Assembly (NCBI RefSeq): GCF_000149955.1
Contig: NC_030990.1
Span: 4,577,482-4,641,481, forward strand
DNA: 64,000 bases
Origin: Fusarium oxysporum f. sp. lycopersici 4287
Lineage: Eukaryota > Ascomycota > Sordariomycetes > Hypocreales > Nectriaceae
Reading direction: 5' to 3'
Below, piece by piece: positions 34,215-43,662 of the stretch. The position numbers were made by a program, and so were the translations under genes. The notes under the pieces were generated by a model that did no database searches, was not told the origin of the DNA, and was given only the letters and a program-made list of their open reading frames with translations. Position 1 is the first letter of the stretch. Each line of letters begins with the position of its first letter.

Positions 34215-34985
34215 CCATTTTACGCAATTGAGACCGAGAACCCAAAGACTAGGTATTGGACGTTGCGCCATATACGGGACTGGACCAAGCTGGGCTATCA
34301 ACACGACGACCTTCTCCCTGGGCCAGACGCGATCCTTCCTGGTGGAGACTTACACAAAGAACAATTCAAGCTGGACCTTGAAGCACATATCCAGAAGATC
34401 TATCCAAGTGCTCAGAAGTACTATGAGGCCTTGTTCAAGGACGACACAGTTCCTAACAAAAAGTCCTTTGGGCCTCACAATACAGACAACAAGACTTGGA
34501 ACGACTACCTCATCAATGTCATCTATGATCGCTATGCCCTGAATGGAAGTTCATATTCCATTCAATTCTGGCTTGGTGGCAATCGAAGAGACCGCGATAC
34601 GACATTCAGAGACAGAGAGAACTTGATTGGGTAGGTATACTCATTCGCCGGACTAGAGCCTACTGCCGAGGGTTGCTACAACTGTGCAAGCCAGAAAGAC
34701 GAAAAGGTCCTCTCTCGAGCTCATGTACTCCTGACGATCCCGATCATTCCCCAGGCACTAGATGAAGGATTCGAACATATTGATTCCACCACGACGGATC
34801 AAGTTGAAGATTACCTTGCGAAGCATCTTCACTGGAAGGTTGTCCAGTTTGGAGGTAAGGTTAGACCTGTCACTAACTTTCCAAAGACCATTATTTCCGT
34901 GATGAAAGTCACAGGAAAGCCTCAGGAGACACACAAGGCGCTTCCTCCAGTATATGCCGAATACAGGCTTGTACAAGCCTACTGA
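34215..34985 (+). pseudogene. tyrosinase-like gene, 3' part, with one in-frame TAG
   Basis: The frame leaving the gap encodes FYAIETENPKTRYWTLRHI, then TWNDYLINVIYDRYALNGSS and FWLGG. This resembles the region after the copper-binding core of fungal tyrosinases (phenol oxidation, melanin-type pathways) and their C-terminal domain. At 34632-34634 there is a TAG directly followed in the same frame by VYSFAGLEPTAEGCYNC and ~110 further good codons (RAHVLLTIPIIPQ) to a TGA at 34983. One base change would restore a full C-terminus. It may be a nonsense mutation (CAG to TAG), an error, or a stop corrected by A-to-I RNA editing. The 5' part lies in the gap. Confidence 0.6.
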
Positions 34986-35310
34986 GCAGATGGACTGTGG
35001 TGTGAAGAAAGGAAAGGGAATGCTGAGAGCGCCTGAAAAGTTAAGCTTCAGAACTTTCGAGGACTAGTCCTCCGTTGGTGGCTTTTCTAGGGTAGCTCGT
35101 AAAATCGGAAATTACGTCAAGTTAGACCCGCTGCTACTGAAAGCAGGATCGAGGCTAGGGGGTTTTGGACTGGCAGCGGAGGTTTTGATTGGCTAGCAAA
35201 GAGTCGAATCCTTCCGAAAATCAATAGTTTACAGATGGGCTGCTCTCTAGAGGACTACTTTCTCACCACTAAATCTTTGAGATGAGATTTGCAAAAGGGG
35301 CCGGAAGTAG
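34986..35310. other. intergenic, no supported feature
   Basis: About 325 bases between the tyrosinase stop and the next gene; nothing recognisable beyond a likely promoter. Confidence 0.5.
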
Positions 35311-36885
35311 ATGCCGATTGCAAAAGAAATAAAACACAAGCATCTATTTACTCTCTGTGCATCCACTTACTTCGTTTTTGGCGCTTTCAGTTCAGCAGCT
35401 ATTGTTGATGTGGCGTTGACGATCATCACAATCAAAGTGACATTACTATCCGCTCTGCTTATCGCGTCAGCGTCTGCCGATGCAGGCACTTGCACCCAGG
35501 TATTCCCAATAATGTGCCATGATATTTCCTGGCTAACAGTTCTAGGACGCATGTCTCAAAGCAGTTGGACTGTCCAAACGCCGAGCTCGAAGATGGCCGC
35601 CCGCACATGAGAGCGACTGTTCCTCATTCCTCCGATACACTTCTATCCCTTCCGCGACGACTGTGACTGCGACTGGGGAGCAGTCGACCGTGACATTGAA
35701 GGATACGGAGACTCTGAGCCCGGAGACGGATGAGGCGACTGCGACACAGTCAGATCAGATGTAGGTCCCTTGAGCATATACTACATACAGAACTGACATC
35801 ATCTAGCGCTACGACCAGCATTACTTCCGACCCTGTGACCGTTTTTGTTGCCGTCACCCCAACCAAGACTGTCACTGTCACTGTTGTAGGTGCCAGGAAG
35901 CCCATCTGCCATGAGATTATGCTGTTGACTTCATCTACAGACACCAGACCCCTACCTTGAAACCGACATCAACGTAAGTATAACCAGAACTTACCCACGG
36001 ACAAAGACAAAGGCTGACAGAACACAGACCAAGACAGTTGTTCAGACTGACGTGAACACGTATGTATTGGCCTCCCGTAATAAAGTCTAACTCTAACTCT
36101 CTTTTAGCATTACGGAGACAACCTATTTCGGCCTCCCTTCCAAGCGTGCTATTGCCGCTCGATCAACCAAGAACATCCTTAGGCCAACAGACATCCCATC
36201 CTATGCTGCATCATGCATAAATGCCGAGCAGTACAGCAGTGCTTGTGCCTGTATGGGTGTCCAAGAGACTACCATTGAAGGAACTGGTTCTATCATTACA
36301 GAGACTGTTGAGCTTCATCCTGAGACGGTTGTCGATGTCTACACGGAGACTAGACCTGCAGTGACTATCACTACAACACTCCCAGCCAAGACAAGAACCG
36401 TTACTGTCACTCTCCCTGGACGTCGAATCACTGAGACAACTACCGCCGACGCTACCACAGTTTCGACCTCCTTCACTGCCGATCAAGACACCTCCGTCAT
36501 CACCCAGCAAGCCACCGAGGTCGACCAGACGACATCCGTCACCCCCAAGACCCGCTCAGTCGGACCAATCTGCACCACCTACACGCCCTCACAGACCTCA
36601 TGCAACTGCAAATTCGAGGTCCTCTGCGACCAAGCAGTTACCGTCAGTTTATCAAACTTTGAAAGACATATAGACTTCAACACTTTTGTTGGTAGCTTTG
36701 AGGAGTGTATGCAGCGCTGTGACAGCAACCCGAGCTGCCAGTTCGGTGATTTCGCGTCCCTTCCACAGGGCGGTCTTTGGTCAAGTTACAGTGGCAATCC
36801 GGGAGACTCTGGCACTTCGTCTCGAAGCGGTTCCAAGTATTTTGAGAAGGACGGAAATGTCGACTGCTCGTCTTGCTCACAGTAG
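35311..36885 (+). CDS. secreted Thr-rich cell-wall-type protein with C-terminal cysteine domain
   Basis: Exons 35311-35499, 35546-35760, 35807-35885, 35941-35973, 36028-36059 and 36108-36885, all in phase, 441 residues from the first ATG. The hydrophobic segment VTLLSALLIASASADAGTC (residues ~53-71) looks like the real signal peptide, but its expected Met reads Ile, so the true start is uncertain and may lie in an upstream exon. Then come a short Cys region (CLKAVG, DCSSFL), repeated TVTVT/TITTT stretches typical of fungal wall proteins, CACMGVQETT, and a C-terminal domain with seven or eight Cys (CTTYTPSQTSCNCKFEVLC, EECMQRC) like a PAN/Apple fold. Two donors are GTAGGT. No function known. 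Confidence 0.7.
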
Positions 36886-37004
36886 AGCAGGGAAAGGTTG
36901 CGGAAGAGATTAAAGTTCCCTAACACCTGTGTTCATTGTATAATATATTATCAGTCACTGCTATTCTCACATTCCTTACATACACGACACAGCTTTTCAT
37001 AGAG
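36886..37004. other. short spacer
   Basis: 3' flank of the Thr-rich gene; nothing else seen. Confidence 0.5.
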
Positions 37005-37150
37005 CCAATGGCCTACTGGGGATGCAATCATATCTTGGAACATGTTTCGGCACCTATTCATATCTGGAGGCGGTTAGCATCGGCATTGGTAGATTTATCG
37101 GCATGAGCTGTTGCCAAACCATGATGGAGTTACCGAAACCCGTGGACTGG
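37005..37150 (+). pseudogene. relic of a second copy of the Zn2Cys6 regulator gene
   Basis: The segment aligns without large gaps to 39268-39407 inside exon 3 of the regulator: matching blocks include TGGGGATG, ATCATRTCTTGGAA, GCATTGG-like/ACATTGG and GGGATGAGCTG versus GGCATGAGCTG. Many differences are transitions. It has no open frame of its own. It records a tandem duplication of the regulator, of which only this piece is recognisable. Confidence 0.65.
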
Positions 37151-37346
37151 ACACGCTAGGTGCCTGCGCCTTGTATTGCGAAGGGCGTACAATGAGTTAT
37201 TTCTTGTCCGGATTTTTTAAGAGAGTGATTTGTAGTAACTCATATAGTCATGAATAAAAACGACAGTAGACAAATTGATTCAGTTGAATGAACTATATTT
37301 CTTTACTCAGTATTTTATTAATACGCCTCAGTCAAGACCAGCCAAT

Positions 37347-38228
37347 ATGAGAATTGGCTTCCTAGGTTTGGGAACGATGGGCACGCCCATGGCCCTCAAT
37401 CTTCGTCGACAATTTCCCGTCACGGTGTGGAATCGAAATGGTGCCAAATGTACGCCCCTCATCGAGGCCGGTGCTAAAGCGGCAAAGACTCCTTCCGAGG
37501 TGGTTGAGAAATCCGATGTCATCTTCACAATGCTCTTCGACGGCAAAGCAATCCAATCCATGATCGACAACGAACCCGATAACGGTTCCATGAGAGCCAT
37601 CCGTGGTAAAACACTCATCAACACAAGCTCAGTACCTGTTGCGTTCAGCCATAAACTTGCGCAGCAGGTCCAAGGTGCGGGAGGGAAGTTTGTCGAAATG
37701 CCTGTAAGTGGCAGTAAAGGACCAGCTGAGCAGGGGCAACTTGTAGGCATGATGGCTGGTGACCCAGAGGTTGCTGAGCAGATCAGACCCGTTGTTGAGC
37801 CCATCACTACTGCCGCGATCTATTGCGGTCCTATCGGGTCAGGCTTAAAGGCCAAATATTCTATCAACCTATTCTTGGTCTCTGTGACAGCGGGTCTCGC
37901 CGAATCGGTGAATCTTGCTCGAGCTCAAGGTCTAGACTTGGAGGCCTTTGCACAGGTCGTCAACAGCAGTCCTTTAGCATCTGCATACTCCAGGGTCAAA
38001 ATTGCAAAGATACTCAAGGGAGATTGGACACCCCAGGCTGCCATCAAAGACTGCTATAACAGCACTGAGCTGATCAAGTCGGCTGCGCAAGGCGTTAAAG
38101 TTCAAACTCCACTTGTCCAACTTTGCAATTCTCTCTATAGAGAAGCTCACCAAAATGGTTTGGGGGAGGAGGATATGATGGCCATCTATAAAATGTTTGC
38201 TGAAACTCCGAGTAGATATGCTGAATAA
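37347..38228 (+). CDS. 3-hydroxyisobutyrate dehydrogenase-like (beta-hydroxyacid) dehydrogenase
   Basis: Single exon, 293 residues, the normal family length. NAD(P)-dependent oxidation/reduction of a beta-hydroxy acid or an imine in the cytosol. Seen: Rossmann motif MRIGFLGLGTMGTPMA at the N-terminus (start chosen at this ATG rather than the in-frame one at 37275), substrate loop VSGSKGPAEQGQL (DVPVSGG-like), and catalytic Lys in GSGLKAKYSINL. The Asn usually four residues after the Lys (KxxxN) is kept. The substrate is unknown; the neighbouring sugar and FAH genes suggest a catabolic role. Confidence 0.85.
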   Translation: MRIGFLGLGTMGTPMALNLRRQFPVTVWNRNGAKCTPLIEAGAKAAKTPSEVVEKSDVIFTMLFDGKAIQSMIDNEPDNGSMRAIRGKTLINTSSVPVAFSHKLAQQVQGAGGKFVEMPVSGSKGPAEQGQLVGMMAGDPEVAEQIRPVVEPITTAAIYCGPIGSGLKAKYSINLFLVSVTAGLAESVNLARAQGLDLEAFAQVVNSSPLASAYSRVKIAKILKGDWTPQAAIKDCYNSTELIKSAAQGVKVQTPLVQLCNSLYREAHQNGLGEEDMMAIYKMFAETPSRYAE

Positions 38229-38832
38229 TTATATAAACAGAGTAAAAGGATATTGTGACTATAGCTCATACAGACCTCTAGTCCTTCAAGCGATTTGGCA
38301 TAACTTGCCCTCCTTATCACCTTTCCCATGTCGCTTTTAGTTCTGGCCAAAGCAAAGCATCAGAGGATATGCACTTTCAAGTCAGTCTAGTCAGGATTAA
38401 AATCAATAAATAATCTCTTCAGCCTTTTCTCTTGATGTTCAGTATTTTATAAATCTATTCATGCGGTTCATCATCGTACTGTATTCCACTAGCGGAAGGT
38501 TAAACTTCGGGAAAGTGGATTTTTCAGCCACTGTAGATATGATCTCACCATGGTTTATGAGGTTCGCCCTCCATTCAACAAACAAGAAATACATTGCACA
38601 AGACGTATTTGTACCCACTAACTGTGAACAACTTGCCGTGCAGGGTTACACGTATGGCACGACGATCTTGACCTACCACGTTTGCGAGGCAAAGGTAGAC
38701 CTTCCAGTGACACGCCGAAGCGGTGATAAATTGTACAAGTTTGGGAGGTGATATTGAAAACCCTGTGCGCTCAAGAATCCTAAGCTTCTCCACCCTTTCT
38801 TTTTCTCGCTAGGCAGCATCGGCCATCAAGAT
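38229..38832. other. intergenic; one doubtful 96-codon frame
   Basis: A plus-strand frame at 38461-38751 (ATG, 96 codons) has no recognisable domain and no signal peptide; I do not call it. The rest is likely the promoter of the regulator. Confidence 0.45.
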
Positions 38833-41132
38833 ATGGCCGAGCCAAGCAAACGTGTTGGGGGTCAGTACTCCAGAAAGCGCGCCTTGCACGCGTGTCTTGT
38901 CTGCAGAGCAAGGTTTATTATCCCTTCGTTTTCAGAGCCTTAGGACCATATTAACTGAACCCAAGGAAATCTCGGTGTGATAGCCAACGGCCGAGTTGTG
39001 GCTTCTGCCTCAAGACCAACTCAGAATGTACTTATCCAGACATAGAATCCGCTAGGTGAGGTGACCGCGACCAGCCCCCAGCAGTACCCAAACTGACATT
39101 GGGTTTCAAGCCTAGACAAAGCTTCCTTGCTCATCCTGGACAGAATCCAAACTATGGAGAGTAATGTGCTCAAACAGCTCATGGATGCCACAGCCAGTGG
39201 GGCCTTGGTCACGTCCACTGCCAATCTGTCCACGTCAGTTGTAAGGCAGAGACCTAGATTATGGAGTCAGTGGCCGAGTGGGGATGTGATCATGTCTTGG
39301 AATGTGCTTCGAGAGCCCATCGCCAGATGCGGCCAGCGTCGACATTGGGAGATGTATCGGGATGAGCTGCTACCCAACGCCGATGGAACTTCGGAAACAC
39401 CTGGGCCAAGTCCTTCGATAAAGGCAGAGTTTGTGAGGCCGGATGCAGCAACTGGTCTATTCGATTATGACCAAGTCATGCCAGACGATATGCCAGTGGA
39501 TTCCACTCCAGAATCAGCAAATCTCACGGCATCACTTATCAGAAACTATGTTGTCAATATCCACAGCAAGTCCCCAATCTTGGACCTTGATTTCTTGAAA
39601 GACTTGGAAGATCGACTACTGAAAGACAGCGAGCTTCAAAACTGGCCAGTTCAGAAGCAGCTACCAATAGGACTGCATCCTCCAGATATGGCAATCTTGC
39701 TCTTGGTGCTCGCTTTGGGAGAGGTCTCGTCAAGGACAGCCCCAGAAAGCCACCCACTTGGACAATCCAGCTATATCTCTCTGGCACTTCCTTGGCTTGG
39801 AGTCACGGCTTACAGTGGTGGTTCACCCATCAAAGACTTACAAGCACAGTTACTACTCGCTAGTTATCAGATGTGGATTCTGAAGCCGTGGAAAGCTTGG
39901 TGCTATATTGAGACAGCAGCTGCCAAAGCCGAGACAATGTTACTAAGGTATGTCTACTCTCGCCGATGAAGTCGTAAGTCACTGACCGAACAGGTATCCC
40001 GATATACTGGAGCAGAAACTTAGCCACAGAGTACTCTGGGCCACTGCAAAAATGCAACTGGAGTTAACCGAAGAGATCTATCCACACCTAGGACTTCTGA
40101 AGTCAGGCAGGCTTGGACAATTGATCCAAAGCACTCCAATTCCGCCACCGCCTCCTGAGCCGTTTGAATGGCCGAGTATCGGTTCGCAGCTTGACACGGA
40201 TACGTGGTATTACTACCTAGCTGAGACTTCCAGTCGGAGATTGGTTGAACGTATCAAGGCCGAGCTCTACAGTGGTATGTTTTTCGCACTATTATCTGTG
40301 TCTGAGTCTGATAATTTTACAGATCAGTCCACTGAGTCTGGTATAGCATCCAGTATAAGCACCAGTTATCCATTGGCGTGCGAGTTTGAACGTCAGATAA
40401 ACGAATGGTAAACCTTATGAGTTAGGCAGCAGAATTCACGGAGTAGAGCTGCCTTGTTTAACATGGAGCTATAACTGACTAGTCAATAGGATGAGCTCCC
40501 TCCCGGCAGACCTACGAGTTGCTTCACAGCTTTCCTCCGACTTCTCCCCAGGAACAATTGAAACCCTGGGGCAATCCATCAGGCAGCGAATGCGAAAGGT
40601 TCTGGTTGATAGGCAAGGACAGCTTATGATGCTGGTGTTCCGTCCTTTTCTCGCGGCTCTTGCAGATGCTCACTCTGACACAAACGAATCAGGTGCTAGC
40701 GCTGACGCTCTATTAAAAGGAACTGCAAAGTTTTTGTACTATGCAATGAAGTTTCTCCACCAACAGTCAGAACAGCCCGTTCGGCATTACGGATGCTGGC
40801 TTCTGGCACGGAATATCTGGTCAGCAGCTTTATCTCTCATCGCAGCATGCCATCTGCCGGATGTAGTTCGTTATATGGACGGAGGCGATCCGGAGACTCA
40901 GAATTATGACAGTACAAGCCCAATGTCACAGGGTTCAGCCATGCCGAGTATCACTGGTGGGCAATTTAGTCAAAAAGCTTTGGATTCATGTCAAGATGCA
41001 TATCGGCAACTTCGACTTTGGGATAAGGAGAGTGCGAGTCTTTCCTTTTGTGCGGATCAGCTTTGGGCATTGATTGTGGATGCTCAATGGCATGAGAACA
41101 GGACAATTGGGAACGAAATGCATCGACATTAG
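38833..41132 (+). CDS. Zn2Cys6 transcription factor with fungal-specific domain
   Basis: Exons 38833-38912, 38966-39055, 39111-39947, 39994-40274, 40323-40407 and 40490-41132, 671 residues. The DNA-binding cluster C-x2-C-x6-C-x6-C-x2-C-x6-C (CLVCRARKSRC...CGFCLKTNSEC) is split by the first intron; a short coiled coil follows (LLILDRIQTMESNVLKQLM). The middle region (HPPDMAILLLVLALGEVSS; YHLAETSSR-like YYYLAETSSRRL) is the fungal regulator domain. The intron at 40275-40322 is 48 nt and could be retained without a frame change. Context: it lies beside the FAH, luciferase-domain, GH3 and transporter genes, whose promoters share CGG-N7-CGG sites, so it is the likely local regulator. Confidence 0.85.
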
Positions 41133-41180
41133 CTTTGTTAATTCTTTAGTCATCGTGCTCGGTGTATTCATTCTCCGGCG

Positions 41181-42243
41181 CTACTGTTCATATACAACCC
41201 TGTTAGATATAGCACCAATGCCATCTATCTCAATCTTGATGACATCGCCTTCCTTCATACTAATCTGTGGCGTCCTTCCGAACCCAACACCAGCCGGAGT
41301 TCCAGTAAAGATGAGGGTTCCTAAACAGTCAATTATGGCTCAAGTGGATAAGACGGTCTCATGGCGTTGAACTTACCAGGGAGCAGCGTCATGCCCTGGC
41401 TCAAGAAAGACACAATCTCGGCTACTGAGAAGATCATGTTGTTGGTATTGCCCTTTTGCACCTGGTTATCGTTGATGGTACCGCGAATTCCAAGACCGAC
41501 AGCAGAGCCAAGGATGTCTTTTGACACGATTGCAGGTCCGATAGGTGCGGAAGAGTCGAAGCATTTCGAGTAGCACCATTGGCCTCCGCCCAAGTGAGGT
41601 TCGAGCTGCCATGCTCTGTTTGAAACATCATTTCCGGCCTATGATAAGTTTACTGGTGAGCTGGGATCAAGCTTTTCGGGGATACTAGCTTACCGTATAA
41701 CCAAATACGTAGTCTAATGCATCATCCTTGGAGACCCGAGCGGCCTTCTTGCCAATGACAATTACCTAAGTATGTAAGTAATCTCTTTGCCGCTGCTATC
41801 GGTGATTCGTACCAGTTCTGACTCATAATCTAGTCTTTCTTTCTCCCAAGAGGTTCGAGGCAGGGCAAGATCGTCGTATGGGCCCGCAAGTGCCGTCACT
41901 GGCTTAAAGCTGCATAGGATTGTCAAAACACGTATCCACGGAAAAACACCTGAACAGTGTTTAATACTTACAAAACCACGGGCAACTTTGGAATGGCCAT
42001 GTTTGCTTCCTCGGCATGATCTGTGTAGTTCAACCCAATGCAAACAACAGAACGAGCATGGTCGATGTCAATGGGACATAAGAGCTTCTGAATACCATGC
42101 TGGTTGTCACTAATTTGAGTCTCAGGTGAGAATGGGCTTCCCGCCTGAAGAGGTTTGGCAAATTGGAAGGCTTTATCTGCAGCACCGTAATAAGTCTGGC
42201 CGTCATCTTTCGAGACGAAACGAACAAGGCGTTGGATCGACAT
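41181..42243 (-). CDS. fumarylacetoacetate hydrolase (FAH) family protein
   Basis: Exons 42243-41972, 41909-41813, 41765-41694, 41638-41377 and 41320-41181, 280 residues. The FAH fold cleaves C-C bonds of acylpyruvates or hydrates/dehydrates sugar-derived keto acids, with a divalent metal. Seen: [35 protein letters not shown] (metal-binding Glu), [31 protein letters not shown], and [11 protein letters not shown] near the end. Length and motif order match 2-keto-3-deoxy acid or acylpyruvase enzymes. It shares a ~340-base divergent promoter with the luciferase-domain gene. The substrate is not deducible. Confidence 0.9.
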
Positions 42244-42470
42244 TTTAACTATAGAATCGGTAAATAACTGATGTCGAAAGACTGAAGAAGCCATGGGCAT
42301 ATCAGATCCCTTGAGGGAATTGCCGAGTATACAACGCTGAAATAAATACTCGAACCACTTACAGTGATTCTCATCCGTCACCGGAAGCAGGACACTGGTC
42401 TAGGGTGGGGAGTAGTGGAGATCACCGAGTCAAGCCCGTGCGTAGAGTTTTAGAGGCGTCGGTTCAGAGG

Positions 42471-42483
42471 CCGAAATCCCCCG
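42471..42483 (-). promoter_or_regulatory. CGG-N7-CGG element, FAH/luciferase-domain promoter
   Basis: On the minus strand this reads CGGGGGATTTCGG, a direct CGG repeat with 7-base spacer, the type of site bound by Zn2Cys6 dimers. It matches the three elements in the GH3/transporter promoter (CGGGGYANTTCGG) at 11 of 13 positions or better. Confidence 0.5.
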
Positions 42484-42581
42484 AAGATCCACCTTTCCGT
42501 ACTGGGGTATATAACCAAAGATAACCTCAAACTACTCAATAGTGCACCACTTTCTCACAGTGCCAGCCCTGACTTGTTACA

Positions 42582-43450
42582 ATGACTGATCTACAACATC
42601 TCAAGACAATGCTAGAGCGTATAGTTCACCAGCGTCCCATACTTATCGCTACCACTTCTGGAGCTGCGGCTCTAGTAGCGTTCGCAGCATGGTGCTTCAA
42701 AGACTACCGTGATTACCTTGCCCTCGGTCCTGGTGGTCCTCCTTACAATGTGAAGGGATGGGCGTGGATCACTTTTGGCATCCGCCCTTTTGCGTTGAGC
42801 AAGTCTGGGGCGACTTACGTTGCCGATTATCCTACGGAAGGAAGCCATCCAGAGATCCAGAGCCTACCTCGGCGTCAGGGAGAAAGGGCACTTCTTGGAG
42901 GAATTGCTCCCCATCGGCAATTGTCACAGCATGCGCCTACGCGTATGAGAACCGTATGTCCTCGACCTTAGCTGCTTTTGGCAGTTCTAATAACTTTATC
43001 TGCCAGTACATCGAGAACCTCTTCACCAATGCCGCACGGCAACACCACACGATCCTCGAGACAAAGAAGTCATTATATGAACGCCATCACGACGCACTCT
43101 TCGTCTCACGCATGCTCCTCGAGTCACAGCCCGAATACCTTCCTAACACAGCGATCATAGCGAGAGGAGAGCTCGGCCATGTGCACCCCGATTTATCGGT
43201 TCATCTATACCTTTCACCTGCCGACGCTCGTGTCATCATTGAGAAGGGATGGGCAGAGAGGCATAGGCTGTCGGTCCCAGAGACATCATGGGTCAAGAAC
43301 AAATACGCTATTGCTAGCACATACTTAATGATCTACGGACCTCGTGATGAGGCCGAGATGGAGGTTTTGAGAGTCATTCTTGAGAACAGTATTAGGTTCA
43401 TGACAGGCCAAGATGAAGTGGAGAAGGTGCAGTGGAAAGACATTCTGTAG
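42582..43450 (+). CDS. luciferase-domain-containing protein (fungal, formerly DUF5519)
   Basis: Two exons, 42582-42953 and 43007-43450, 271 residues. Seen: an N-terminal membrane anchor (PILIATTSGAAALVAFAAWC), the fungal signature LALGPGGPPYNVKGW, GIAPHRQLSQ, then GHVHPDLSVHLYLSPADARVIIEKGWAERH and the end LMIYGPRDEAEMEVL. These match the luciferase-like domain family common in fungi; the reaction is unknown and no light emission is implied. Divergently paired with the FAH gene. Confidence 0.8.
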
Positions 43451-43662
43451 AAGAAATTTGGAAATAAATTTATAATGTGCGAAACGAAGAGAAAACTCGC
43501 GTTCCGTGTAACTATCGTTGTGCTTCTTTGTTGGTGCTTCATGACCTGACGCTGGCAAAAGCCTTCTTCAAATTACCAACCTCTACTCTGCATAGACTAA
43601 AGACTTTGAGAGACAGTTCCAGTACATAGATCAATAAGAGGTTTCCAAATCTCTAACATACT

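Noticed and set aside
33117..34634. Long reading frames on both strands spanning 33.1-34.6 kb
   Set aside because: They consist mostly of N; only the part after 34215 on the plus strand has real coding content (tyrosinase).
38461..38751. 96-codon plus-strand frame starting with ATG
   Set aside because: No domain, no signal peptide, no splice or codon evidence; could be chance.
40275..40322. Extra 16 residues in the regulator if read through
   Set aside because: GTATGT...TTACAG is a standard 48-nt intron; retained only as an alternative.
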